Shown: positions 34,354 through 43,609 of the stretch, in pieces
How the letters are laid out: each line of letters starts with the position of its first letter
How positions within the stretch are numbered: the first letter of the stretch is position 1
Assembly (NCBI GenBank): GCA_040902535.1
Contig: JBBDXD010000006.1
Span: 127,026-191,025, forward strand
Direction: 5' to 3'
DNA: 64,000 bases
DNA from: Dehalococcoidia bacterium
Lineage (GTDB): Bacteria > Chloroflexota > Dehalococcoidia > DSTF01 > JACRBR01
Position numbers and translations under genes: made by a program
Notes under the pieces: model-generated
The model's database searches: none
What the model was told of the DNA's origin: nothing
What the model saw: only the letters and a program-made list of their open reading frames with translations

Positions 34354-34713
34354 ATGAAGATCTTTCGCTTCGACCGCGGCGTCGCGCATCACATCGCTCA
34401 GTTCGAAAGCTCGTTCGAGCATCAGTTTCTCGCGATCGCCCGCGGAGGTGAAGTGCGTATTTCGATCATGTACCTCGGCGCCGGCGATCGTGTCGGACGC
34501 CATGAGGCACGGATCGCGCAGCTCTTTGCCGTCGTGCAAGGCAATGGTCGGGTCGAAGCGGCAGGGGCACGCACGCCGATTGCCTCCGGTCGCGCGGCGT
34601 TCTGGGGTGCGGGCGAGTCACACGCCGCTGGCACTGATACCGGAATGGTCGCGATCGTCGTCGAGGGCAACAGTCTGGGTCCCGATGCGGCGCTGGCCCA
34701 AATGGTTGACTAG
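34354..34713 (+). CDS. Small cupin-like protein
   Basis: The 119-residue protein (ATG 34354, MKIFRFD) has a cupin-type barrel: GAGDRVGRHEARIAQLFAVVQG resembles cupin motif 1, and GRAAFWGAGESHAAGTDTGM motif 2. Metal ligands would be two His and a Glu. There is no other domain. The function is unknown; it may bind a small metabolite. Confidence 0.6.
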   Translation: MKIFRFDRGVAHHIAQFESSFEHQFLAIARGGEVRISIMYLGAGDRVGRHEARIAQLFAVVQGNGRVEAAGARTPIASGRAAFWGAGESHAAGTDTGMVAIVVEGNSLGPDAALAQMVD

Positions 34714-34718
34714 CAGTC

Positions 34719-37409
34719 CTAGGCAAGACTCCCGGGATCGACGTCTACAGACCAATGAGGCGGCAGCACGAAGCCGCGCACCAGCGCCGCCGGATCGCGG
34801 CCGCGTATCGTGAGTTGCCAGCGCCATCGGCCGCGCACGCGGGGTACGTACGCCGGCGCCGGCCCGATGATCTCGTCGTCCGACCCGAACTCGCTGCGCC
34901 TCAGCGATAGCGCCCGCTGCATGCGCAGCGCTTCTTCACGCGCGTAGCGCGCGTTCGGATGCGTGAACGACATGCGCACGAGCCGCGCGAACGGCGGATA
35001 GCCAGCGACCTGTCGCGATTCCAGTTCCGCCGCCGCAAGCCCCTCGTAGTCGTAGCGCGAAGCCGAGTCGATGGCATAGTGGTCCGGCTGGTATGTCTGG
35101 ATAATGACGCGGCCGTCGCGTTCGCCGCGTCCTGCCCGTCCTGCCACCTGTGTGAGCAACTGGAACGTGCGCTCGCCGGCGCGAAAGTCAGGCAAGTGCA
35201 ACCCGACGTCCGCATTGACGACGCCGACGAGCGTCACGGCAGGCATGTCCAGCCCTTTCGCGAGCATCTGCGTGCCGATGAGGATGTCGGCATCGTGTGC
35301 CAGGAACTTCGCGAGAATCTGCTCGTGCGCATGACGCCCGCGCGTCACGTCGTGGTCCCAGCGCAAGAGCCGGGCGTGCGGGAACGCACGCGCCGCTTCC
35401 GCCTCCACTTTCTCGACGCCCACGCCCACCAGCCGCACGCGCGGACTTCCACACTGCCGGCACGTGGCGGGCAACCGTTGCTGGCGGTTGCACTGGTGGC
35501 AGACCAGCCGGTCGTATTGCCGGTGATACGTCAACGCAACGGCGCAGTTCGGGCATTGAGGCACGAAGCCGCAATCCCGGCACTGCACATGCCCCGCGAG
35601 CCCGCGCCGGTTGAGAAACAGGATCACCTGCTCGTCTGCCGCCAGCGCAGCCGCGATGCCTGTCTGAAGCGCGCGGCTGAACATGCTCCGATTGCCCGCG
35701 TGCAGTTCGTCCGCCATGTTCACCACAGCGATCTGCGGCATACCCATGGATGCTTCGATCCGTACGCTGCCGTCCGGTGCCAGGACCGGGCGTATGCGCT
35801 CCGGCAGCGTCAGCAGCGTGTACCCGTCACTCTGCGCGCGCGCGTACGACTCGACGTCGGGTGTTGCGCTGCCGAGCACCACGGTCGCGCCCTTCAGCCG
35901 CGCCAGTTCAATCGCGACGGTGCGCGAATGATAGCGCGGTTGCGGATCGTGCTGCTTATACGTCCATTCGTGCTCCTCGTCAATGATGATGACGCCCAGT
36001 TCGGGCTGCGGCGCGAAGACCGCCGATCGCGCACCAATGACGACGTCATACTTCCCCTCGAAGATGCCGTGCCACTGGTCGAACATCTCGCCGTCACTGA
36101 GGCCGCTGTGCAGCACGGCGACTCGCTCGCACCGCTCGCGGAAGCGACGCACGGTCTGCGGCGTCAGCGCAATCTCCGGCACCATGACGATGGCCCGCCG
36201 CCCGCGTGCGATGCAATGGTCGAGCGCCTGCAAATACACCTCGGTCTTGCCGCCGCCGGTGACGCCATGCAGGAGAAACGTTCGCGCTTGCTTCTGGTCG
36301 ATCGCAGCGCAGATCGCCTCCGCGGCGACCGCCTGCGCGGGCAGTAGCTCTGCGGGACGGCGCCTCGCTACGGGAATGTGGCCAAGCGGGTCGCGCTGCA
36401 CCGTCTCCGTATCGAGCGTCACCACGCCGATGTCGCGTAGCCACCGCACGATCGCCGCGTCGACGCCGGCATCGGTGCGCAGAGCCGAAATCGGCTGCGC
36501 TCCCTGAACATCCAACCGCGCGATGGCGGCCAGCGCTTGCTCCGCGCGCCTCGTGCGCCGCATCGACGCGATTTCCGCGAGCGCCTCTTCGCGTGCGATA
36601 GCGAGTTCAATGTTGTGGCCATCGCGGTCGCGGCGCACGTCATTCGCGCGGACGAGCCGTTCGAGATTAGCGCGGCTTCCAGCGAGGCGCTGTGCTTCAA
36701 CATCGGAGATAGCGCGCCGTTCCAGCAGGCGCTCCAGCACCGCAGCGCGCCGCGAGTGCTTTGGCGGCTCTTCGAGCGCGACGCGCGCCTCCGCCGCGCT
36801 GCGCGGCATCGCCAGGGCGGCTATGTCGACGGTCTTGCGCCCAATGCGCGGCCGCTGCAGCGCATATTCGCGCACGACGAGATCCCTGCGCTCGAGTTGC
36901 GCCACTACGGGCTCCACGGCTTTGAAGGACAGCTTTTCCCGCAGCGCATCGACGTCTATCGATGCGTGCTTCGCGATCTCGGCGATCGCCTCCTGTTGTC
37001 GCGCGGGCAGATCGAGTCCGGCCACTTCATCCGCGTCTACGAGCGGGCGCACGATCGTCAACGGCTTGCGCTCGAACCCCGGCGGCAGCATCAACGCCAC
37101 CGCGTCGAACACCGGCGCGATGCAGTAATCGGCGATCCAGTTCGCGAGCGCGACGCGGTCCTCGTCGAGCAGCGGTGTCTCGCCGATCAGCGACCTGAGC
37201 TCGCGAATCTTCTCCGGCTCGGAGAACACCGGCGTCGTGTGCACGTCCAGCACGATGCCCTGCAGCGTCAGCCGGCCGAACGGCACATAGGCGGCGTGCC
37301 CCGGCCGCACGTCAAGCCCGTCGGGCACGGCGTAGCTGAACGTCTGACGGTGCGGAAACGTCGAATTGACGGCAACTTCGGCAAACAGTTGTGGCATATG
37401 GTTCGTCAA
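34719..37409 (-). CDS. priA: Primosomal replication helicase PriA
   Basis: PriA restarts stalled replication forks. At 896 residues it is about 150 longer than usual. The N-terminal 3'-DNA-binding domain covers about 1-110; an enlarged winged-helix region follows. The helicase motifs are FLLHGVTGGGKTEVYLQ (Walker A), IIDEEHEWTYKQ, GSATPDVES, and the zinc-binding cysteines are CRDCGFVPQCPNC and CHQCNRQQ..CRQCG. IGTQMLAKGLD and QVAGRAGRGE complete the helicase core. Start may be the ATG at 37397 (MPQLFAEVAV). Confidence 0.95.
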   Translation of the reverse strand: MTNHMPQLFAEVAVNSTFPHRQTFSYAVPDGLDVRPGHAAYVPFGRLTLQGIVLDVHTTPVFSEPEKIRELRSLIGETPLLDEDRVALANWIADYCIAPVFDAVALMLPPGFERKPLTIVRPLVDADEVAGLDLPARQQEAIAEIAKHASIDVDALREKLSFKAVEPVVAQLERRDLVVREYALQRPRIGRKTVDIAALAMPRSAAEARVALEEPPKHSRRAAVLERLLERRAISDVEAQRLAGSRANLERLVRANDVRRDRDGHNIELAIAREEALAEIASMRRTRRAEQALAAIARLDVQGAQPISALRTDAGVDAAIVRWLRDIGVVTLDTETVQRDPLGHIPVARRRPAELLPAQAVAAEAICAAIDQKQARTFLLHGVTGGGKTEVYLQALDHCIARGRRAIVMVPEIALTPQTVRRFRERCERVAVLHSGLSDGEMFDQWHGIFEGKYDVVIGARSAVFAPQPELGVIIIDEEHEWTYKQHDPQPRYHSRTVAIELARLKGATVVLGSATPDVESYARAQSDGYTLLTLPERIRPVLAPDGSVRIEASMGMPQIAVVNMADELHAGNRSMFSRALQTGIAAALAADEQVILFLNRRGLAGHVQCRDCGFVPQCPNCAVALTYHRQYDRLVCHQCNRQQRLPATCRQCGSPRVRLVGVGVEKVEAEAARAFPHARLLRWDHDVTRGRHAHEQILAKFLAHDADILIGTQMLAKGLDMPAVTLVGVVNADVGLHLPDFRAGERTFQLLTQVAGRAGRGERDGRVIIQTYQPDHYAIDSASRYDYEGLAAAELESRQVAGYPPFARLVRMSFTHPNARYAREEALRMQRALSLRRSEFGSDDEIIGPAPAYVPRVRGRWRWQLTIRGRDPAALVRGFVLPPHWSVDVDPGSLA

Positions 37410-37410
37410 A

Positions 37411-37436
37411 CAAAAAAGGAAGGCTTCCTGCCTTCC
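37411..37436 (-). terminator. Intrinsic terminator of rplS
   Basis: On the - strand GGAAGGC-AGGAA-GCCTTCC is followed by TTTTTTG. It separates rplS from priA. Confidence 0.85.
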
Positions 37437-37462
37437 CCGATGATACGAGCCGCCCGGCGCGG

Positions 37463-37813
37463 TTACACGGTCGGTCGTGCCTTCTCCTTGATGCGGGCGG
37501 CCTTGCCTGTCAGGCCGCGCAGATAGTACAACCGCGCCCGCCGCACCCGCCCCTGGCGCATCACCTGCACCTTCTCGAGGCGCGGAGAGTGCAGGTTGAA
37601 CGTCCGCTCGACACCCACGCCATGCGCGATGCGGCGAACCGTGAAATTCGCGCCGGCGCCGCCCTTGTTGCGGCGGATAACGACGCCTTCGAACACCTGT
37701 GTCCGTTCGCGCTCCCCCTCGACCACCTTTGCGCTCACGCGCACGGTGTCCCCCGGGCCGAACGGCTCGATGTTCGTGTTCTCTTCGCGTTCAATGAGGT
37801 TGCTGACATCCAT
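37463..37813 (-). CDS. rplS: Ribosomal protein bL19
   Basis: bL19 lies at the 30S-50S interface. The 116-residue protein has the family blocks [31 protein letters not shown] and [20 protein letters not shown], and ends in a basic tail. ATG 37813 (MDVSNLI) is the natural family start. A strong terminator follows. Confidence 0.95.
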   Translation of the reverse strand: MDVSNLIEREENTNIEPFGPGDTVRVSAKVVEGERERTQVFEGVVIRRNKGGAGANFTVRRIAHGVGVERTFNLHSPRLEKVQVMRQGRVRRARLYYLRGLTGKAARIKEKARPTV

Positions 37814-37867
37814 GGCCACGATAGGATAGCGGCCGCACTGGCGAATCCGCAAGAAAACGGCACGCTT

Positions 37868-38425
37868 CTAGCTAAACGGCGTGATGAAACCGATCTGCGG
37901 AGCATCGAGGTCGACGCACGCCCAGCCGGGCATCGGCATGGTCCGCCATGCCTCGTACGGATCCTCCAGCCCGATGGTCCGCGCGAGCCACGCCGTCAGC
38001 ACGCGTCCATGCGAGACGACTGCGGCCGGGAACTCACCCTGGCTGACCAGCGCGACGCCGGCGGCGAAGCGGTGCGCAGCCTGCGCGGCGCGCTCCGCCC
38101 CTCTCGGCGCACCCGCTCCGTCTTCCAGGACCGCCCGCACGGCGTCGTTGAACTCATCGGCATTGCCGATCCAGTCCGGCATCCGCAACTCGTCGAAGCC
38201 GTCGACGACGTTTGCAACGAGTCCGAGCGCGTCTGCGATGATCAGGCCCGTGTTGCGCGCCTTCGCTTCGCTGCTCGTGTAGATCGCCTCCAGCTCCCAC
38301 GTATGCGCGAGCTTCGCAAGCGCCCGCGCTTCTTCAATGCCACGCTCCGACAGCGGCCAATCGCGGGGCGCGCTTTCCGGTTGGACCACCGGAGATGCGT
38401 GTCGAATGAGAAACAGCTGGCGCAT
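37868..38425 (-). CDS. Histidine phosphatase family protein
   Basis: The 185-residue protein of the phosphoglycerate-mutase-like superfamily has the catalytic RHASP near residue 8, LSERGIEEARALA, IYTSSEAKARNTG and the second His in VVSHGRVLTAWLA. The substrate is unknown; a role in metabolite dephosphorylation is general for this family. It ends 55 bp before rplS. Confidence 0.82.
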   Translation of the reverse strand: MRQLFLIRHASPVVQPESAPRDWPLSERGIEEARALAKLAHTWELEAIYTSSEAKARNTGLIIADALGLVANVVDGFDELRMPDWIGNADEFNDAVRAVLEDGAGAPRGAERAAQAAHRFAAGVALVSQGEFPAAVVSHGRVLTAWLARTIGLEDPYEAWRTMPMPGWACVDLDAPQIGFITPFS

Positions 38426-38427
38426 AG

Positions 38428-39279
38428 CTAAACCGGCACACCCGTGAGGAACAGCAGACCGCGCGCCAGCACTTCTCCGACGAGCACGGCCCCGACAGCG
38501 ATGTAGAGCAGGCCCGTCGCCGACATCATCGCCATGTCATTCTGCGGGTAGCCCTTGCTCGAAACATACGCCATGCTCGTCAACGCCGCCGCGAACAGCA
38601 TCCCGATCGCGATCCGCAGCCAGAACGCCGGGTTCGCGCCGAGGTCGCTCGACCCCAGGAACGCCGTCGCGTCGGGCGCCTCCCGGACGGGGATGATGAC
38701 GTTGATCACGAGCAGCACGGCTTGCAGCGCGATCGCCGCCAGCAGCAGCAGTGTGATCTCCTGCAAAGGCTGTTTCGAGAGGCGGGGCGTCGTCAGGTAC
38801 CAGTGGCCTAGCGTCATCGCCAGCACCACGCCGCCGACTGCCAGCGTGCCCGCCAGCACGCTCAGCATCACCCCGAAGAAGCCCCACGTCGGCAGGCTCA
38901 CGTAGTACGAGACGAGTCCGATCAGGACGACGCCCGTAATCAGCGAGATTCCGCCCGCTAGCATCGACCGGCGCTTGTCTTCCTGCATCACGTACCAGAA
39001 GTATGGCAGCGTCGTCGCGAGGAAGACGACGGTTGCGACTTTCACCCACGTGAGGATGCTGTCCTCCAGCCGGTAGCCGCCTATCACCGACTTGGGATCG
39101 AGGACGAGCGCATTCAGCAGCAGCACGACCGCACCCGTGGCGACCATCGCGGCGCTGAGCTTTAAGAAGCCCGGCGTCACGTTGCCGCGCCAATCCGCAA
39201 GCATGCAAACCAGCAGGCTGCCGACGCAGAACTCGATCAGGACGATGAATGACGTATAGGGAAGCGCGTCGAGGTTCAT
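38428..39279 (-). CDS. Polytopic membrane protein of unknown function
   Basis: The 283-residue protein has about eight hydrophobic segments and very few charged residues. A WYLTTPRLSKQPLQE loop lies in the middle, and the hydrophobic segments are separated by short loops. No catalytic motif is visible. It lies 2 bp upstream of the phosphatase gene and is probably co-transcribed. The look recalls the membrane-anchor subunits of redox enzymes, but no partner is here. Confidence 0.55.
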   Translation of the reverse strand: MNLDALPYTSFIVLIEFCVGSLLVCMLADWRGNVTPGFLKLSAAMVATGAVVLLLNALVLDPKSVIGGYRLEDSILTWVKVATVVFLATTLPYFWYVMQEDKRRSMLAGGISLITGVVLIGLVSYYVSLPTWGFFGVMLSVLAGTLAVGGVVLAMTLGHWYLTTPRLSKQPLQEITLLLLAAIALQAVLLVINVIIPVREAPDATAFLGSSDLGANPAFWLRIAIGMLFAAALTSMAYVSSKGYPQNDMAMMSATGLLYIAVGAVLVGEVLARGLLFLTGVPV

Positions 39280-39351
39280 GCAGACTCATAGTAGAAGGCG
39301 TATTCTCGTTGGACAAAGAGCGACCGGGTCATCTTCCTACAGGCACGCTCG

Positions 39352-40038
39352 CTAGACGCGGAGAGTCTGTTTGTTGCGACCCGCCGTCGCCGACCCGATC
39401 GGTGGCCGGGGCCCGCCCGTGAGCCCCCGTATCAACGGCCCCAGCCGCCGCCAGTCCTGCATCTGCGCGTCGTGCGCGCGGTGCAGCGTCGACTGGCGTC
39501 CGGGGTGGTACATCGGCACCAGCCAGCGCCCGTGCCACGCGACCGGGCGTCCGATGTCGCTGCGAAGATGTGCGTCGTGTGGCGCGATCGCCCGCAACGA
39601 CTCGAGCGCGACCTGTCCAAGCGTTACTACTACGCGCGGCCGCACGATCTCGAGCGTCCGCGTGAGGAACGGCCGGCACCGCGCGACCTCTTTCGACGTC
39701 GGTGCCCGGTTGCGTTGCCTCTCGTCGATCGGATTGCAGAGCACCGCGTTCGTGATGAAGCTCTCGCTCCGTGCGATGCCCGCGGCCTCGAGGAATCTCG
39801 TGAAGCGCTTACCGGACTCATCGCGTGTCAGCGGCACGCCGGTGATCGCCCCGCCGCGCCGCCCCACCGCCTCGGCGACGAACAATACTCGTGCCTGCAA
39901 CGTGCCGCTCGCTTCGCCCAGCACGTGCGCATGATGCATGCGTTCGCATGCCGAGCAGGCGCGCACGTCCGCCACAAGCGATGCGAAGTCCTGCCGCCTT
40001 GCCGCTCGCGTGGCTCGGCTCGTGTCCGGGAGTCGCAA
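39352..40038 (-). CDS. Uracil-DNA glycosylase superfamily protein (Fe-S type)
   Basis: The protein of about 228 residues fits the family 4/5-type uracil-DNA glycosylases: CSACERM supplies the first cluster cysteines, FVAEAVGRRGG is motif 1, ITNAVLCNPID follows, and MYHPGRQ is the second active-site motif. Further Cys at NAVLC and EVARCRPF complete a 4Fe-4S site. TTG 40038 is preceded by AAGAGG and gives the start MRLPDTSR. It is divergent from the DinB-like gene. Confidence 0.8.
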   Translation of the reverse strand: MRLPDTSRATRAARRQDFASLVADVRACSACERMHHAHVLGEASGTLQARVLFVAEAVGRRGGAITGVPLTRDESGKRFTRFLEAAGIARSESFITNAVLCNPIDERQRNRAPTSKEVARCRPFLTRTLEIVRPRVVVTLGQVALESLRAIAPHDAHLRSDIGRPVAWHGRWLVPMYHPGRQSTLHRAHDAQMQDWRRLGPLIRGLTGGPRPPIGSATAGRNKQTLRV

Positions 40039-40121
40039 AATCGCCTCTTGTAGACCCTTCTGGATGATCGTAGGATCGCAGCATACGTCACTCCGCCCCC
40101 ACACGACGCCGAGGTGCGCCA

Positions 40122-40616
40122 ATGCGCCCCGTCCCCGAATACGACGCGAAGAGTTGGCTGCTCAAGGCGCTGCGCGAAACTGCGCACGCCATGGAGTCGC
40201 TCCTTTGGAATCTCGATGACGGGCTCGACCGCCGTCCCGCCGATGACGAATGGTCGTGCGTCGAACTCGTGAACCACATGATGGAGATGGAGCGTCGCTA
40301 CATCGAGCGGCTCGAGCGCATAGTCCGTATGGATGAGCCCCGCATCGCGGCGTTCGATGGTGACTCGATCGCGTCCGAGATTCGGCCTGACCCCACCATG
40401 GCCTTCGACCTGATGGACGAGTTCGGAGTGCTGCGCAGGCAGGCCGTCTACCTGCTATGGTCGCTCGACGATGGCGATTGGGACCGCAAAGGCATGCACC
40501 CGTACCTCGGAGCGCTCACGATCACGCAAGTCGCGCGTGAGATGAACGAACACGACCTGGCGCACCTCTGGCAACTCCGCCGCCTCTGCGACGCCTTCGC
40601 CGCAGCATCCGTCTGA
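40122..40616 (+). CDS. DinB-like four-helix protein
   Basis: The 164-residue protein has the DinB/YfiT-like helical pattern with three spaced His: VELVNHMMEMERRY, and the later MNEHDLAHLWQLRRL. The DDEWSCVELVNH entry is typical. Such proteins bind a metal and often act as thiol-dependent transferases. The partner is unknown. It precedes the peptide deformylase gene by about 40 bp. Confidence 0.8.
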   Translation: MRPVPEYDAKSWLLKALRETAHAMESLLWNLDDGLDRRPADDEWSCVELVNHMMEMERRYIERLERIVRMDEPRIAAFDGDSIASEIRPDPTMAFDLMDEFGVLRRQAVYLLWSLDDGDWDRKGMHPYLGALTITQVAREMNEHDLAHLWQLRRLCDAFAAASV

Positions 40617-40658
40617 TTCCGATCCCGTGGTAGCATGACGCCGAGGTGAGTGAACAAA

Positions 40659-41177
40659 ATGGGCATTGTGCCGATTCGCATTGCAGGCGACCCTGTCCTG
40701 CGTGAAAAAGCGAAACGAGTGAAGAAGATCGACGCATCGATTCAGCGCCTGATCGACGACATGATCGATACCATGCGCGCCGCGCCTGGTATCGGCCTCG
40801 CCGCTCCGCAGATCGGCGTATCGCTGCGCGTCATTGTCATCGAGACGCCGGACGACGGGCTGCTTCCATTGATCAACGCCGAGATCGTCAAACATTCCGG
40901 GGAGCGCCGCCTGATGGAAGGCTGTCTCTCGGTGCCTGGCTACCAGGCCGAGATCAATCGCTCGAAGCAGGTAACTGTCAAGGCGCTCGACCGCGAAGGC
41001 AAAGAGGTCAGGATCAAGGCCGTAGATTCACTACTCGCGCAGGCGCTCGAGCACGAGATCGACCACATCAATGGCATCCTGTACATCGACTACCTGGAAA
41101 GCGCCGACGAACTCATCCCCGTGCGCCCATCGATTGACGACGGATCGCCCGCCGAGGCGGAAGTCACGCTCGTTTAG
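40659..41177 (+). CDS. def: Peptide deformylase
   Basis: Def removes formyl groups from nascent proteins. The 172-residue protein has all three motifs: GIGLAAPQIGV, EGCLSVPGYQAEI (Cys ligand) and QALEHEIDHINGILY (HExxH). I choose ATG 40659 (MGIVPIRIAGDPVLR), with GAGGTGA as ribosome site; GTG 40650 is an alternative. Confidence 0.97.
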   Translation: MGIVPIRIAGDPVLREKAKRVKKIDASIQRLIDDMIDTMRAAPGIGLAAPQIGVSLRVIVIETPDDGLLPLINAEIVKHSGERRLMEGCLSVPGYQAEINRSKQVTVKALDREGKEVRIKAVDSLLAQALEHEIDHINGILYIDYLESADELIPVRPSIDDGSPAEAEVTLV

Positions 41178-41224
41178 GCGAGGGCCCCTGCGACCGTTAG
41201 CCTGTCCGACCTGGCGGAGCGCAT

Positions 41225-41809
41225 ATGGCATCGAATGAACCGAATCGGTGGCTGAACACGCGTAGCCGCTCCGGCGATGCGTACGATGCGACATACAAAC
41301 GCCGTGCGGCCGCCGGCGAGAACGTCCACGGCGAAGCGGACTTCGTCGAGCGATTCGCGCCCCAATCCGTGCTCGACGCTGGCTGCGGCACAGGTCGCGT
41401 CGGCCGCGAACTCGCGCGTCGTGGGGTAGACGTCGTGGGCGTAGACATCGATCCGGAGATGCTCGCGACGGCAGAGCGTAAGGCGCCGGACGTAGCGTGG
41501 CACGTCGCCGATCTCAGCGACGTCGCGCTCGATCGCACGTTCGATGCGATCGTCATGGCCGGCAACGTCATGATCTTTCTCGCCCCCGGCAGCGAAAGTG
41601 AAGTCGTGGCGAACATGGCGCGGCAGCTCCGCGTCGGTGGCGTCCTGATCGCCGGTTTTCAGTTGCAGCCAGGCCGCCTCGCGCTCGCGCAGTACGACGC
41701 GTTCGCCGCCGGCGCCGGACTGGAGCCGGCCGAGCGCTGGTCAACGTGGGATTGTGCGCCATGGAGCGCCGCCGCCGACTACGCCGTCTCCGTCCACCGC
41801 AAGCCGTGA
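41225..41809 (+). CDS. Class I SAM-dependent methyltransferase
   Basis: The 194-residue protein has motif I VLDAGCGTGRVGRELA, an acidic loop VVGVDIDPEML, and a DAIVMAGNVMIFLAPG motif IV. It is a small-molecule type with no extra domain. Its stop overlaps the GTG of cca, so it is translated together with tRNA and secretion genes. The substrate is unknown. Confidence 0.85.
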   Translation: MASNEPNRWLNTRSRSGDAYDATYKRRAAAGENVHGEADFVERFAPQSVLDAGCGTGRVGRELARRGVDVVGVDIDPEMLATAERKAPDVAWHVADLSDVALDRTFDAIVMAGNVMIFLAPGSESEVVANMARQLRVGGVLIAGFQLQPGRLALAQYDAFAAGAGLEPAERWSTWDCAPWSAAADYAVSVHRKP

Positions 41810-43296
41810 CGGCGTTTCAATCGCCAGCTTCCTGGCGCGACGTCTTGAGCGTCGTCGAGGCACACGCGCGGGAGTCGGGAGCGCAAGTCTGGACCGTCGG
41901 CGGCACCGTGCGCGATGTGCTGCGCGGCCGCGACACGCGCGATCTCGACCTCGCCGTCGACCAGAACGCACTGCGATGGGCGCGCCGGCTTGCCGATCTG
42001 CTCAATGGATCATTCGTCGCGCTCGACGATGAAAATGCGGTCGCGCGCATCGTGCTCGAGGGGCGTCACATCGACGTGGCGCAACTGCGCGGCACGATCG
42101 AGGACGACCTGCGCCGCCGCGACTTCACGATCGACGCGTTGGCGGTACTGCTCGGCGCCCGCAATGTGATCGACGTCACCGGCGGCCTCGATGATCTGAA
42201 GAATCGGCGCCTGCGCATGACTTCCGAGCAATCCCTGGACGATGATCCGTTGCGCATGCTGCGCGCCGTCCGTATTGCACACGAACTCAGGTTCGCCATC
42301 GAATCGCGCACCGGGGACGCCATCCGTGCGCGCACGCCGGCGATCAACGCCATCTCGCCGGAACGTATCCGCGACGAACTGGCGCGCATGCTCGCGCTTC
42401 CCAACGCGTATGACGCCTTTCGCGCGCTCGACGACATGCGCCTGCTTGATGAGGCGATCCCCGAGTTGGCCGCCGGGCGCCGCGTTACTCAGCCCGAGGA
42501 GTTTCACGTCTATGACGTGTTCGAACACAACATCCGCGCGCTTGAGGCGATGGACCTCATGCTGCGCGAAGTTCCGCACGAGGGCGGCCGCCCGTGGCTG
42601 CGCGACGAGCTGTGGGCCGCGTTCGAGTGGTGCGCGCCGCGTCTGCGGGCGTACCTCGGCGAGGAGCTGACGGAAGGGCACACGCGAGCGGCGCTGCTGC
42701 GATTCGCCGTCCTGCTGCACGACGTCGGCAAGCCGGCCACGCGTAGCGTCGATGCTGGCGGCCGCATTCGCTTCTTCGGCCACGCCCGCGCAGGTGCGGC
42801 GCTCGCGGCGCGTATCATGCACCGTCTCCGCTTCTCGACGCGCGAAACGCAGTTCGTGCGCCTCCTCGTCGCCGAGCATTTGCGGCCGGTCCAACTCGCG
42901 CAGAAAGGCGCAGCGCCGACCAGAAAGGCGCTCTACCGCTTTTATCGCGATCTTCCTCACGCGATCCCTGCCGTGCTGCTGCTTTCGCTCGCGGACGGCG
43001 CCGCCTCGGCCGGACCGCGCTTGACACCCGAAGGTTGGGCCGCCCAGGTGCGCTACATGAACAGTTTGCTCGTGCGTTCTCAGGAGGAGGAAGGTATAGT
43101 ATCCCCGCCTCGGCTCCTGACGGGTCGCGACATAATGCGCGAACTGGGCGAGTCCGAGGGCCCGCACATCGGCAGGCTGCTCGAAGCGCTGACGGAGGCG
43201 CAGGCGGCCGGTGAAGTCACAGATACGAGAGGCGCGCTGGCGTTCGTCCGCGAGCTTGCGCGCAAGGAGCGACGTCGGGGCGTTGAACGCAGCTGA
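41806..43296 (+). CDS. cca: CCA tRNA nucleotidyltransferase with HD domain
   Basis: This enzyme adds or repairs the CCA end of tRNA. The 496-residue protein has the nucleotidyltransferase head (VWTVGGTVRDVLRGRDTRDLDLAVD), the RRRDFTIDALAVLLG motif and DPLRMLRAVRIAHELRF, then an HD domain with LLHDVGKPAT and RFFGHARAGA. GTG 41806 overlaps the methyltransferase stop. Its 3' end overlaps yajC. Confidence 0.93.
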   Translation: MTAFQSPASWRDVLSVVEAHARESGAQVWTVGGTVRDVLRGRDTRDLDLAVDQNALRWARRLADLLNGSFVALDDENAVARIVLEGRHIDVAQLRGTIEDDLRRRDFTIDALAVLLGARNVIDVTGGLDDLKNRRLRMTSEQSLDDDPLRMLRAVRIAHELRFAIESRTGDAIRARTPAINAISPERIRDELARMLALPNAYDAFRALDDMRLLDEAIPELAAGRRVTQPEEFHVYDVFEHNIRALEAMDLMLREVPHEGGRPWLRDELWAAFEWCAPRLRAYLGEELTEGHTRAALLRFAVLLHDVGKPATRSVDAGGRIRFFGHARAGAALAARIMHRLRFSTRETQFVRLLVAEHLRPVQLAQKGAAPTRKALYRFYRDLPHAIPAVLLLSLADGAASAGPRLTPEGWAAQVRYMNSLLVRSQEEEGIVSPPRLLTGRDIMRELGESEGPHIGRLLEALTEAQAAGEVTDTRGALAFVRELARKERRRGVERS

Positions 43297-43609
43297 GTTT
43301 GGCTTTCTCGTCATCCTGGCGATCATCCTCGCCTTCTACCTGATCGTGCTGCGGCCGCAACAGCAGGAGCAGAAGCGCCAGCAGAGGGACATCAAGGACC
43401 TGCAGGTGGGCGATGAGGTGCTGACGACCTCGGGCTTCATCGGCACGGTGAAGGAAGTGTTCATCCCCGAGAGCGGCCCCGTGCAGATCGTCATCGACTT
43501 TGGCAGCGGCGTCGTCATCAACGCGGTCGCCACGGCGATCGCGCAGCGAGTCGCGGCGGGCCAGACGCTACACTCCGGGACGCTCGCGAGACGGGAAGAG
43601 GGAAGCTAG
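43283..43609 (+). CDS. yajC: Preprotein translocase subunit YajC
   Basis: YajC is an accessory subunit of SecDF. The 108-residue protein has one membrane helix (about 6-23, FGFLVILAIILAFYLIVLRP), followed by QQQEQKRQQRDIKDLQVGDE and TTSGFIGTV. TTG 43283 is the start; the frame overlaps cca by 14 bp. It ends right before secD. Confidence 0.92.
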   Translation: MNAAEFGFLVILAIILAFYLIVLRPQQQEQKRQQRDIKDLQVGDEVLTTSGFIGTVKEVFIPESGPVQIVIDFGSGVVINAVATAIAQRVAAGQTLHSGTLARREEGS

